From contig NC_134126.1 in the NCBI RefSeq assembly GCF_040939455.1, positions 806,001-870,000 on the forward strand: DNA of 64,000 bases, given 5' to 3'. Shown one piece after another: positions 1 to 12,753 of this stretch; position 1 is the first letter of the stretch; each line of letters starts with the position of its first letter. Both the position numbers and the translations under genes were made by a program. The stretch is from Microcebus murinus. Taxonomy: Eukaryota > Chordata > Mammalia > Primates > Cheirogaleidae. Below the pieces are notes generated by a model. The model searched no databases. It was not told where the DNA came from and saw only the letters and a program-made list of their open reading frames with translations.

Positions 1-2155
1 CACAGCCAGATCCGCACTGCGCCTTCCCTGCCCGTCTCCCGTCGGTGAGTGGACACAGCCAGATCCGCACTGCGCCCTGCCTGCCCGTCTCCCGTGGGTG
101 AGTGGACACAGCCAGATCCGCACTGCGCCCTGCCTGCCCGTCTCCCGTTGGCGAGTGGACACATCCAGATCAGCACTGCGCCCTGACTGCACGTCTCCCG
201 TGGGTGAGTGGACACAGCCAGATCCGCACTGCACTCTGCCTGACCGTCTGCCGTGCGTGAGTGGACACAGCCAGATCCGCACTGCGCCCTGCCTGCCCGT
301 CTGCCATGGGTCAGTGGACATAGCCATATCCACACAGCACCCTCTCTGCCCGTCTCCCGAGGGTGAGTGGACACAGCCAGATCCACACTCCGCCTTGCCT
401 GCCCGTCTCCCCTGGGTGAGTGGACACAGCCAGATCCGCACTGCGCCCTGCCTGCCCGTCTCCCGTGGGTGAGTGGACACAGCCAGATCCGCACTGCGCC
501 TTCCCTGCCAGTCTCCCGAAGGTGAGTGGACACAGCCAGATCCGCAATGCGCACTGCCTGCCCGTCTGCCGTGGGTGAGTGGACACAGCCAGATCCGCAC
601 TGCGCCCTGCCTGCCCGTCTCCCGTGGGCGAGTGGACACAGCAAGATCCGCACTGCGCCCTGCCTGCCCTTCTGCCGTGGGTGAGTAGACACAGCCAGAT
701 CCGCACTGCGCCCTGCCTGACCGTCTGCCGTGGGTGAGTGGACACAGCCAGATCCACACTGCGCCCTGCCTGCCCGTCTGCCGTGGGTGAGTGGACACAG
801 CCAGATCCGCACTGCGCCCTGCCTGCCCGTCTGCCGTGGGTGAGTGGACACAGCCAGATCCATACTGCGCCCTGCCTGACCGCCTGCCGTGGATGAGTGG
901 ACACAGCCAGATCCGCAGTGCGCCCTGCCTGACCGCCTGCCGTGGGTGAGTGGACACAGCCAGATCCGTACTGCGCCCAGCCTGCCCGTCTGCCGTGGGT
1001 CAGTGGACATAGCCAGATCCACACAGCACCGTCTCTGCCCATCTCCCGTGGGTAAGTGGACACAGCCGGATCCGCACAGCGCGCTGCCTGCTCGTCTCCC
1101 GTGGGTGTGTGGACACAGCCAGATCCGCACTGCGCATTGCCTGCCCGTCTTCCGTGAGTGAGTGGACACAGCCAGATCCGCACTGCACCCTGCATGACCG
1201 TCTGCCGTGGGTGAGTGGACACAGCCAGATCCGCACTGCGCCCTGCCTGCCCGTCTGCCGTGGGTCAGTGGACATAGCCATATCCACACAGCACCCTCTC
1301 TGCCCATCTCCCGTGGGTGAGTGGACACAGCCAGATCCACACTGCGCCTTGCCTGCCCGTCTCCCCTGGGTGAGTGGACACAGCCAGATCCCCACTGGGC
1401 TCTCCCTGCCCGTCTCCCGTGGGTGAGTGGACACAGCCAGATCCGCACTGCGCCTTCCCTGCCCGTCTCCCGTCGGTGAATGGACACAGCCAGATCCGCA
1501 CTGCGCCCTGCCTGCCCGTCTCCCGTGGGTGAGTGGACACAGCCAGATCCGCACTGCGCCCTGCCTGCCCGTCTCCCGTGGGTGAGTGGACACAGCCAGA
1601 TCCGCACTGCGCCCTGCCTGCCCGTCTCCCGTGGGTGAGTGGACACAGCCAGATCAGCACTGCGCCCTGCCTGACCGTCTCCCGTGGGTGAGTGGACACA
1701 GCCAGATCCGCACTGCACTCTGCCTGACCGTCTGCCGTGGGTGAGTGGACACAGCCAGGTCCGCACTGCGCCCTGCCTGCCCGTCTGCCATGGGTCAGTG
1801 GACATAGCCATATCCACACAGCACCCTCTCTGCCCGTCTCCCGAGGGTGAGTGGACACAGCCAGATCCACACTCCGCCTTGCCTGCCCGTCTCCCCTGGG
1901 TGAGTGGACACAGCCAGATCCGCACTGCGCCCTGCCTGCCCGTCTCCCGTGGGTGAGTGGACACAGCCAGATCCGCACTGCGCCTTCCCTGCCAGTCTCC
2001 CGAAGGTGAGTGGACACAGCCAGATCCGCAATGCGCCCTGCCTGCCCGTCTGCCGTGGGTGAGTGGACACAGCCAGATCCGCACTGCGCCCTGCCTGCCC
2101 GTCTCCCGTGGGCGAGTGGACACAGCAAGATCCGCACTGCGCCCTGCCTGCCCGT
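1..2155 (+). repeat. Segment duplicated at 3,975-6,129 and 10,494-12,753
   Basis: Landmarks in this segment recur 3,974 bp and 10,493 bp downstream. For example, the ccagtctcccgaagg monomer near 473 recurs near 4447 and 10966, and the gatgagtgg marker near 889 recurs near 4863 and 11382. Within the stretch 311-1222 the reverse-strand reading differs from its copy at 4285-5196 at only 4 of 303 codons by eye. Against the 10.5-kb copy the match continues to about 2,260; against the 4-kb copy it breaks near 2,155. The 3,974 offset equals 75 monomers minus one base. Confidence 0.8.
473..1956 (+). repeat. 1,484-bp (28-monomer) higher-order unit
   Basis: The interval between two successive ccagtctcccgaagg monomers (near 473 and 1957) is exactly 28 x 53 bp. 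The same interval recurs at 4447-5930 and 10966-12449, and the gatgagtgg marker shows the same spacing at 3379 to 4863 and 11382 to 12866. Inside the unit, D monomers start at about 999, 1264 and 1794, giving spacings of 5 and 10 monomers that are kept in the other copies. This is the most regular unit seen in domain A. Confidence 0.75.
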
Positions 2156-2221
2156 CTGCCGTGGGTGAGTAGACACAGCCAGATCCGCACTGCGCCCTGC
2201 CTGACCATCTGCCGTGATTGA

Positions 2222-4460
2222 GTGGACACAGCCAGATCCACACTGCGCCCTGCCTGCCCGTCTCCCGTGGGTGAGTGGACACAGCCAGATTCGCACTGCG
2301 CCTTCCGTTCCAGTCTCCCGTCGGTGAGTGTACACAGCCAGATCCGTACTGCGCCCAGCCTGCCCGTCTGCCGTGGGTCAGTGGACATAGCCAGATCCAC
2401 ACAGCACCGTCTCTGCCCATCTCCCATGGGTGAGTGGACACAGCCGGATCCGCACTGCGCCCTTCCTGCCCGTCTGCCGTGGGTGAGTGGACACAGCCAG
2501 ATCCGCACTGCGCCCTGCCTGACCGTCTGCCGTGGGTGAGTGGACACAGCCAGATCCGCACTGCGCCTTGCCTGCCTGTCTCCCTGGGTGAGTGGAGACA
2601 ACCAGATCCTCACTGGGCCCTGCCTGCCGGTCTCCCGTGGGTGAGTGGACACACCCAGATCCGCACTGCGCCCTGCCTGCCCGTCTCCCGTGGGCGAGTG
2701 GACACAGCCAGATCCGCACTGCGCCCTGCCTGCCCGTCTGCCGTGGGTGAGTGGACACAGCCAGATCCGCACTGGGCCCTGCCTGCCCGTCTGCCGTGGG
2801 TGAGTGGACACAGCCAGATCCGCACTGCGCCCTGCCTGCCCGTCTGCCGTGGGTGAGTGGACACAGCCAGATCCGCACTGCGCCCTGCCTGACCGTCTGC
2901 CGTGGGTGAGTGGACACAGCCAGATCCGCACTGGGCCCTGCCTGACCGCCAGCTGTGGGTGAGTGGAGACAGCCAGATCCGCACTGCGCCCTGCCTGCCC
3001 GTCTCCCGTGGGCGAGTGGACACAGCTAGATCCGCACTGCGCCCTGCCTACCCGTCTGCCGTGGGTGAGTGGAGACAGCCAGATCCGCACTGCGCCCTGC
3101 ATGACCATCTGCCGTGGGTGAGTGGACACAGCCAGATCCGCACTGCGCCCTGCCTGCCCGTCTCCCGTGGGCGAGCGGACACAGCAAGATCCGCACTGTG
3201 CCCTGCCTGCCCGTCTGCCGTGAGTGAGTAGACACAGCCAGATCCGCACTGCGCCCTGCCTGACCGTCTGCCGTGGGTGAGTGGACACAGCCAGATCCGC
3301 ACTGCGCCCTGCCTGCCCGTCTTCCGTGGGTGAGTGGACACAGCCAGATCCATACTGCGCCCTGCCTGACCGCCTGCCGTGGATGAGTGGACACAGCCAG
3401 ATCCGCAGTGCGCCCTGCCTGACCGCCTGCCGTGGGTGAGTGGACACAGCCAGATCCGTACTGCGCCCAGCCTGCCCGTCTGCCGTGGGTCAGTGGACAT
3501 AGCCAGATCCACACAGCACCGTCTCTGCCCATCTCCCGTGGGTGAGTGGACACAGCCGGATCCGCACTGCGCGCTGCCTGCTCGTCTCCCGTGGCTGTGT
3601 GGACACAGCCAGATCCGCACTGCGCATTGCCTGCCCGTCTTCCGTGGGTGAGTGGACACAGCCAGATCCGCACTGCACCCTGCATGACCGTCTGCCGTGG
3701 GTGAGTGGACACAGCCAGATCCACACTGCGCCCTGCCTGCCCGTCTGCCGTGGGTCAGTGGACATAGCCATATCCACACAGCACCCTCTCTGCCCATCTC
3801 CCGTGGGTGAGTGGACACAGCCAGATCCACACTGCGCCTTGCCTGCCCGTCTCCCCTGGGTGAGTGGACACAGCCAGATCCCCACTGGGCTCTCCCTACC
3901 CGTCTCCCGTGGGTGAGTGGACACAGCCAGATCCGCACTGCGCCTTCCCTGCCCGTCTCCCGTCGGTGAGTGGACACAGCCAGATCCGCACTGCGCCCTG
4001 CCTGCCCGTCTCCCGTGGGTGAGTGGACACAGCCAGATCCGCACTGCGCCCTGCCTGCCCGTCTCCCGTGGGTGAGTGGACACAGCCAGATCCGCACTGC
4101 GCCCTGCCTGCCCGTCTCCCGTGGGTGAGTGGACACAGCCAGATCAGCACTGCGCCCTGCCTGACCGTCTCCCGTGGGTGAGTGGACACAGCCAGATCCG
4201 CACTGCACTCTGCCTGACCGTCTGCCGTGGGTGAGTGGACACAGCCAGATCCGCACTGCGCCCTGCCTTCACGTCTGCCATGGGTCAGTGGACATAGCCA
4301 TATCCACACAGCACCCTCTCCGCCCGTCTCCCGTGGGTGAGTGGACACAGCCAGATCCACACTGCGCCTTGCCTGCCCGTCTCCCCTGGGTGAGTGGACA
4401 CAGCCAGATCCGCACTGCGCCCTGCCTGCCCGTCTCCCGTGGGTGAGTGGACACAGCCAG
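2222..4460 (+). repeat. Segment duplicated at about 6,779-9,017
   Basis: Landmarks here recur at a constant offset of 4,557 bp (86 monomers minus 1). Examples are the 52-bp monomer ending gcctgtctccctggg near 2,575 and the marker starting gatgagtgg near 3379, which recurs near 7936. The left end lies just after the point where the 4,504-bp offset of the preceding block changes by one monomer. The right end is where 4,447 carries the ccagtctcccgaagg monomer but 9,004 carries a ttcgcactgcgccttccg variant. Confidence 0.72.
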
Positions 4461-7400
4461 ATCCGCACTGCGCCTTCCCTGCCAGTCTCCCGAAGGTGAG
4501 TGGACACAGCCAGATCCGCAATGCGCCCTGCCTGCCCGTCTGCCGTGGGTGAGTGGACACAGCCAGATCCGCACTGCGCCCTGCCTGCCCGTCTCCCGTG
4601 GGCGAGTGGACACAGCAAGATCCGCACTGCGCCCTGACTGCCCGTCTGCCGTGGGTGAGTAGACACAGCCAGATCCGCACTGCGCCCTGCCTGACCGTCT
4701 GCCGTGGGTGAGTGGACACAGCCAGATCCACACTGCGCCCTGCCTGCCCGTCTGCCGTGGGTGAGTGGACACAGCCAGATCCGCACTGCGCCCTGCCTGC
4801 CCGTCTGCCGTGGGTGAGTGGACACAGCCAGATCCATACTGCGCCCTGCCTGACCGCCTGCCGTGGATGAGTGGACACAGCCAGATCCGCAGTGCGCCCT
4901 GCCTGACCGCCTGCCGTGGGTGAGTGGACACAGCCAGATCCGTACTGCGCCCAGCCTGCCCGTCTGCCGTGGGTCAGTGGACATAGCCAGATCCACACAG
5001 CACCGTCTCTGCCCATCTCCCGTGGGTAAGTGGACACAGCCGGATCCGCACAGCGCGCTGCCTGCTCGTCTCCCGTGGGTGTGTGGACACAGCCAGATCC
5101 GCACTGCGCATTGCCTGCCCGTCTTCCGTGAGTGAGTGGACACAGCCAGATCCGCACTGCACCCTGCATGACCGTCTGCCGTGGGTGAGTGGACACAGCC
5201 AGATCCGCACTGCGCCCTGCCTGCCCGTCTGCCGTGGGTCAGTGGACATAGCCATATCCACACAGCACCCTCTCTGCCCATCTCCCGTGGGTGAGTGGAC
5301 ACAGCCAGATCCACACTGCGCCTTGCCTGCCCGTCTCCCCTGGGTGAGTGGACACAGCCAGATCCCCACTGGGCTCTCCCTGCCCGTCTCCCGTGGGTGA
5401 GTGGACACAGCCAGATCCGCACTGCGCCTTCCCTGCCCGTCTCCCGTCGGTGAGTGGACACAGCCAGATCCGCACTGCGCCCTGCCTGCCCGTCTCCCGT
5501 GGGTGAGTGGACACAGCCAGATCCGCACTGCGCCCTGCCTGCCCGTCTCCCGTGGGTGAGTGGACACAGCCAGATCCGCACTGCGCCCTGCCTGCCCGTC
5601 TCCCGTGGGTGAGTGGACACAGCCAGATCAGCACTGCGCCCTGCCTGACCGTCTCCCGTGGGTGAGTGGACACAGCCAGATCCGCACTGCACTCTGCCTG
5701 ACCGTCTGCCGTGGGTGAGTGGACACAGCCAGGTCCGCACTGCGCCCTGCCTGCCCGTCTGCCATGGGTCAGTGGACATAGCCATATCCACACAGCACCC
5801 TCTCTGCCCGTCTCCCGAGGGTGAGTGGACACAGCCAGATCCACACTCCGCCTTGCCTGCCCGTCTCCCCTGGGTGAGTGGACACAGCCAGATCCGCACT
5901 GCGCCCTGCCTGCCCGTCTCCCGTGGGTGAGTGGACACAGCCAGATCCGCACTGCGCCTTCCCTGCCAGTCTCCCGAAGGTGAGTGGACACAGCCAGATC
6001 CGCAATGCGCCCTGCCTGCCCGTCTGCCGTGGGTGAGTGGACACAGCCAGATCCGCACTGCGCCCTGCCTGCCCGTCTCCCGTGGGCGAGTGCACACAGC
6101 AAGATCCGCACTGCGCCCTGCCTGCCCGTCTCCCGTGGGTGAGTGGACACAGCCATATCAGCACTGCGCCCTGCCTGACCGTCTCCCGTGGGTGAGTGGA
6201 CACAGCCAGATCCGCACTGCACTCTGCCTGACCGTCTGCCGTGGGTGAGTGGACACAGCCAGGTCCGCACTGCGCCCTGCCTGCCCGTCTGCCATGGGTC
6301 AGTGGACATAGCCATATCCACACAGCACCCTCTCTGCCCGTCTCCCGAGGGTGAGTGGACACAGCCAGATCCACACTCCGCCTTGCATGCCCGTCTCCCC
6401 TGGGTGAGTGGACACAGCCAGATCCGCACTGCGCCCTGCCTGCCCGTCTCCCGTGGGTGAGTGGACACAGCCAGATCCGCACTGCGCCTTCCCTGCCAGT
6501 CTCCCGAAGGTGAGTGGACACAGCCAGATCCGCAATGCGCCCTGCCTGCCGGTCTGCCGTGGGTGAGTGGACACAGCCAGATCCGCACTGCGCCCTGCCT
6601 GCCCGTCTCCCGTGGGCGAGTGGACACAGCAAGATCCGCACTGCGCCCTGCCTGCCCGTCTGCCGTGGGTGAGTAGACACAGCCAGATCCGCACTGCGCC
6701 CTGCCTGACCATCTGCCGTGGGTGAGTGGACACAGCCAGATCCACACTACGCCCTGCCTGCCCGTCTGCCGTGGGTGAGTGGACACAGCCAGATCCGCAC
6801 TGCGCCCTGCCTGCCCGTCTCCCGTGGGTGAGTGGACACAGCCAGATTCGCACTGCGCCTTCCGTTCCAGTCTCCCGTCGGTGAGTGTACACAGCCAGAT
6901 CCGTACTGCGCCCAGCCTGCCCGTCTGCCGTGGGTCAGTGGACATAGCCAGATCCACACAGCACCGTCTCTGCCCATCTCCCATGGGTGAGTGGACACAG
7001 CCGGATCCGCACTGCGCCATTCCTGCCCGTCTGCCGTGGGTGAGTGGACACAGCCAGATCCGCACTGCGCCCTGCCTGACCGTCTGCCGTGGGTGAGTGG
7101 ACACAGCCAGATCCGCACTGCGCCTTGCCTGCCTGTCTCCCTGGGTGAGTGGAGACAACCAGATCCTCACTGGGCTCTGCCTGCCGGTCTCCCGTGGGTG
7201 AGTGGACACACCCAGATCCGCACTGCGCCCTGCCTGCCCGTCTCCCGTGGGCGAGTGGACACAGCCAGATCCGCACTGCGCCCTGCCTGCCCGTCTGCCG
7301 TGGGTGAGTGGACACAGCCAGATCCGCACTGGGCCCTGCCTGCCCGTCTGCCGTGGGTTAGTGGACACAGCCAGATCCGCACTGCGCCCTGCCTGCCCGT

Positions 7401-10400
7401 CTGCCGTGGGTGAGTGGACACAGCCAGATCCGCACTGCGCCCTGCCTGACCGTCTGACGTGGGTGAGTGGACACAGCCAGATCCGCACTGGTCCCTGCCT
7501 GACCGCCAGCTGTGGGTGAGTGGAGACAGCCAGATCCGCACTGCGCCCTGCCTGCCCGTCTCCCGTGGGCGAGTGGACACAGCTAGATCCGCACTGCGCC
7601 CTGCCTACCCGTCTGCCGTGGGTGAGTGGAGACAGCCAGATCCGCACTGCGCCCTGCATGACCATCTGCCGTGGGTGAGTGGACACAGCCAGATCCGCAC
7701 TGCGCCCTGCCTGCCCGTCTCCCGTGGGCGAGCGGACACAGCAAGATCCGCACTGTGCCCTGCCTGCCCGTCTGCCGTGAGTGAGTAGACACAGCCAGAT
7801 CCGCACTGCGCCCTGCCTGACCGTCTGCCGTGGGTGAGTGGACACAGCCAGATCCGCACTGCGCCCTGCCTGCCCGTCTGCCGTGGGTGAGTGGACACAG
7901 CCAGATCCATACTGCGCCCTGCCTGACCGCCTGCCGTGGATGAGTGGACACAGCCAGATCCGCAGTGCGCCCTGCCTGACCGCCTGCCGTGGGTGAGTGG
8001 ACACAGCCAGATCCGTACTGCGCCCAGCCTGCCCGTCTGCCGTGGGTCAGTGGACATAGCCAGATCCACACAGCACCGTCTCTGCCCATCTCCCGTGGGT
8101 GAGTGGACACAGCCGGATCCGCACTGCGCGCTGCCTGGCCGTCTCCCGTGGGTGTGTGGACACAGCCAGATCCGCACTGCGCATTGCCTGCCCGTCTTCC
8201 GTGGGTGAGTGGACACAGCCAGATCCGCACTGCACCCTGCATGACCGTCTGCCGTGGGTGAGTGGACACAGCCAGATCCGCACTGCGCCCTGCCTGCCCG
8301 TCTGCCGTGGGTCAGTGGACATAGCCATATCCACACAGCACCCTCTCTGCCCATCTCCCGTGGGTGAGTGGACACAGCCAGATCCACACTGCGCCTTGCC
8401 TGCCCGTTTCCCCTGGGTGAGTGGACACAGCCAGATCCCCACTGGGCTCTCCCTACCCGTCTCCCGTGGGTGAGTGGACACGGCCAGATCCGCACTGCGC
8501 CTTCCCTGCCCGTCTCCCGTCGGTGAGTGGACACAGCCAGATCCGCACTGCGCCCTGCCTGCCCGTCTCCCGTGGGTGAGTGGACACAGCCAGATCCGCA
8601 CTGCGCCCTGCCTGCCCGTTTCCCGTGGGTGAGTGGACACAGCCAGATCCGCACTGCGCCCTGCCTGCCCGTCTCCCGTGGGTGAGTGGACACAGCCAGA
8701 TCAGCACTGCGCCCTGCCTGACCGTCTCCCGTGGGTGAGTGGACACAGCCAGATCCGCACTGCACTCTGCCTGACCGTCTGCCGTGGGTGAGTGGACACA
8801 GCCAGATCCGCACTGCGCCCTGCCTTCACGTCTGCCATGGGTCAGTGGACATAGCCATATCCACACAGCACCCTCTCTGCCCGTCTCCCGTGGGTGAGTG
8901 GACACAGCCAGATCCACACTGCGCCTTGCCTGCCCGTCTCCCCTGGGTGAGTGGACACAGCCAGATCCGCACTGCGCCCTGCCTGCCCGTCTCCCGTGGG
9001 TGAGTGGACACAGCCAGATTCGCACTGCGCCTTCCGTTCCAGTCTCCCGTCTGTGAGTGTACACAGCCAGATCCGTACTGCGCCCAGCCTGCCCGTCTGC
9101 CGTGGGTCAGTGGACATAGCCAGATCCACACAGCACCGTCTCTGCCCATCTCCCATGGGTGAGTGGACACAGCCGGATCCGCACTGCGCCCTTCCTGCCC
9201 GTCTGCCGTGGGTGAGTGGACACAGCCAGATCCGCACTGCGCCCTGCCTGCCCGTCTGCCGTGGGTGAGTGGACACAGCCAGATCCGCACTGGGCCCTGC
9301 CTGCCCGTCTGCCGTAGGTGAGTGGACACAGCCAGATCCGCACTGCGCCCTACCTGCCCGTCTGCTGTGGGTGAGTGGACACAGCCAGATCCGCACTGCG
9401 CCCTGCCTGACCGTCTGCCGTGGGTGAGTGGACACAGCCAGATCCGCACTGGGCCCTGCCTGACCGCCAGCTGTGGGTGAGTGGAGACAGCCAGATCCGC
9501 ACTGCGCCCTGCCTGCCCGTCTCCCGTGGGCGAGTGGACACAGCTAGATCCGCACTGCGCCCTGCCTACCCGTCTGCCGTGGGTGAGTGGAGACAGCCAG
9601 ATCCGCACTGCGCCCTGCATGACCATCTGCCGTGGGTGAGTGGACACAGCCAGTTCCGCACTGCGCCCTGCCTGCCCGTCTCCCGTGGGCGAGCGGACAC
9701 AGCAAGATCCGCACTGTTTCCTGCCTGCCCGTCTGCCGTGAGTGAGTAGACACAGCCAGATCCGCACTGCGCCCTGCCTGACCGTCTGCCGTGGGTGAGT
9801 GGACACAGCCAGATCCACACTGCGCCCTGCCTGCCCGTCTGCCGTGGGTGAGTGGACACAGCCAGATCCGCACTGCGCCCTGCCTGCCCGTCTTCCGTGG
9901 GTGAGTGGACACAGCCAGATCCATACTGCGCCCTGCCTGACCGCCTGCCGTGGATGAGTGGACACAGCCAGATCCGCAGTGCGCCCTGCATGACCGCCTG
10001 CCGTGGGTGAGTGGACACAGCCAGATCCGTACTGCGCCCAGCCTGCCCATCTGCCGTCGGTCAGTGGACATAGCCAGATCCACACAGCACCGTCTCTGCC
10101 CATCTCCCGTGGGTGAGTGGACACAGCCGGATCCGCACTGCGCGCTGCCTGCTCGTCTCCCGTGGGTGTGTGGACACAGCCAGATCCGCACTGCGCCTTG
10201 CTTGCCCGTCTTCCGTGGGTGAGTGGACACAGCCAGATCCGCACTGCACCCTGCATGACCGTCTGCCGTGGGTGAGTGGACACAGCCAGATCCGCACTGC
10301 GCCCTGCCTGCCCCTCTGCCGTGGGTCAGGGGACATAGCCATATCCACACAGCACCCTCTCTGCCCATCTCCCGTGGGTGAGTGGACACAGCCAGATCCA

Positions 10401-10493
10401 CACTGCGCCTTGTCTGCCCGTCTCCCCTGGGTGAGTGGACACAGCCAGATCCCCACTGGGCTCTCCCTGCCCGTCTCCCGTGTGGTGAGTGGA

Positions 10494-12753
10494 CACAGCC
10501 AGATCCGCACTGCGCCTTCCCTGCCCGTCTCCCGTCGGTGAGTGGACACAGCCAGATCCGCACTGCGCCCTGCCTGCCCGTCTCCCGTGGGTGAGTGGAC
10601 ACAGCCAGATCCGCACTGCGCCCTGCCTGCCCGTCTCCCGTTGGCGAGTGGACACATCCAGATCAGCACTGCGCCCTGACTGCACGTCTCCCGTGGGTGA
10701 GTGGACACAGCCAGATCCGCACTGCACTCTGCCTTACCGTCTGCCGTGCGTGAGTGGACACAGCCAGATCCGCACTGCGCCCTGCCTGCCCGTCTGCCAT
10801 GGGTCAGTGGACATAGCCATATCCACACAGCACCCTCTCTGCCCGTCTCCCGAGGGTGAGTGGACACAGCCAGATCCACACTCCGCCTTGCCTGCCCGTC
10901 TCCCCTGGGTGAGTGGACACAGCCAGATCCGCACTGCGCCCTGCCTGCCCATCTCCCGTGGGTGAGTGGACACAGCCAGATCCGCACTGCGCCTTCCCTG
11001 CCAGTCTCCCGAAGGTGAGTGGACACAGCCAGATCCGCAATGCGCCCTGCCTGCCCGTCTGTCGTGGGTGAGTGGACACAGCCAGATCCGCACTGCGCCC
11101 TGCCTGCCCGTCTCCCGTGGGCGAGTGGACACAGCAAGATCCGCACTGCGCCCTGCCTGCCCGTCTGCCGTGGGTGAGTAGACACAGCCAGATCCGCACT
11201 GCGCCCTGCCTGACCGTCTGCCGTGGGTGAGTGGACACAGCCAGATCCACACTGCGCCCTGCCTGCCCGTCTGCCGTGGGTGAGTGGACACAGCCAGATC
11301 CGCACTGCGCCCTGCCTGCCCGTCTGCCGTGGGTGAGTGGACACAGCCAGATCCATACTGCGCCCTGCCTGACCGCCTGCCGTGGATGAGTGGACACAGC
11401 CAGATCCGCAGTGCGCCCTGCCTGACCGCCTGCCGTGGGTGAGTGGACACAGCCAGATCCGTACTGCGCCCAGCCTGCCCGTCTGCCGTGGGTCAGTGGA
11501 CATAGCCAGATCCACACAGCACCGTCTCTGCCCATCTCCCGTGGGTGAGTGGACACAGCCGGATCCGCACTGCGCGCTGCCTGCTCGTCTCCCGTGGGTG
11601 TGTGGACACAGCCAGATCCGCACTGCGCATTGCCTGCCCGTCTTCCGTGGGTGAGTGGACACAGCCAGATCCGCACTGCACCCTGCATGACCGTCTGCCG
11701 TGGGTGAGTGGACACAGCCAGATCCGCACTGCACCCTGCCTGCCCGTCTGCCGTGGGTCAGTGGACATAGCCATATCCACACAGCACCCTCTCTGCCCAT
11801 CTCCCGTGGGTGAGTGGACACAGCCAGATCCACACTGCGCCTTGCCTGCCCGTCTCCCCTGGGTGAGTGGACACAGCCAGATCCCCACTGGGCTCTCCCT
11901 GCCCGTCTCCCGTGGGTGAGTGGACACAGCCAGATCCGCACTGCGCCTTCCCTGCCCGTCTCCCGTCGGTGAGTGGACACAGCCAGATCCGCACTGCGCC
12001 CTGCCTGCCCGTCTCCCGTGGGTGAGTGGACACAGCCAGATCCGCACTGCGCCCTGCCTGCCCGTCTCCCGTGGGTGAGTGGACACAGCCAGATCCGCAC
12101 TGCGCCCTGCCTGCCCGTCTCCCGTCGGTGAGTGGACACAGCCAGATCAGCACTGCGCCCTGCCTGACCGTCTCCCGTGGGTGAGTGGACACAGCCAGAT
12201 CCGCACTGCACCCTGCCTGACCGTCTGCCGTGGGTGAGTGGACACAGCCAGGTCCGCACTGCGCCCTGCCTGCCCGTCTGCCATGGGTCAGTGGACATAG
12301 CCATATCCACACAGCCCCCTCTCTGCCCGTCTCCCGAGGGTGAGTCGACACAGCCAGATCCACACTCCGCCTTGCCTGCCCGTCTCCCCTGGGTGAGTGG
12401 ACACAGCCAGATCCGCACTGCGCCCTGCCTGCCCGTCTCCCGTGGGTGAGTGGACACAGCCAGATCCGCACTGCGCCTTCCCTGCCAGTCTCCCGAAGGT
12501 GAGTGGACACAGCCAGATCCGCAATGCGCCCTGCCTGCCCGTCTGCCGTGGGTGAGTGGACATAGCCAGATCCGCACTGCGCCCTGCCTGCCCGTCTCCC
12601 GTGGGCGAGTGGACACAGCAAGATCCGCACTGCGCCCTGCCTGCCCGTCTGCCGTGGGTGAGTAGACACAGCCAGATCCGCACTGCGCCCTGCCTGACCA
12701 TCTGCCGTGGGTGAGTGGACACAGCCAGATCCACACTGCGCCCTGCCTGCCCG
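10494..12753 (+). repeat. Third copy of the 1-2,260 segment
   Basis: This is the 10,493-bp-offset copy of the left end of the window. It includes the rare monomer combination gttggcgagtgg followed by cacatccagatcagcac, seen at about 150 and 10,643. Immediately before it, near 10,482, one monomer has an extra base (cccgtgtggtgag), the only clear single-base insertion noticed in domain A. That insertion explains why the 9950 to 11382 marker spacing is 27 monomers plus 1. Confidence 0.75.

Noticed and set aside
98..472. Short plus-strand open frames of about 71-158 codons throughout
   Set aside because: They are spaces between TGA stops in gtgagt, extended where a gcgagt or similar variant removes a stop. 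They start at GTG and have no conserved protein character.
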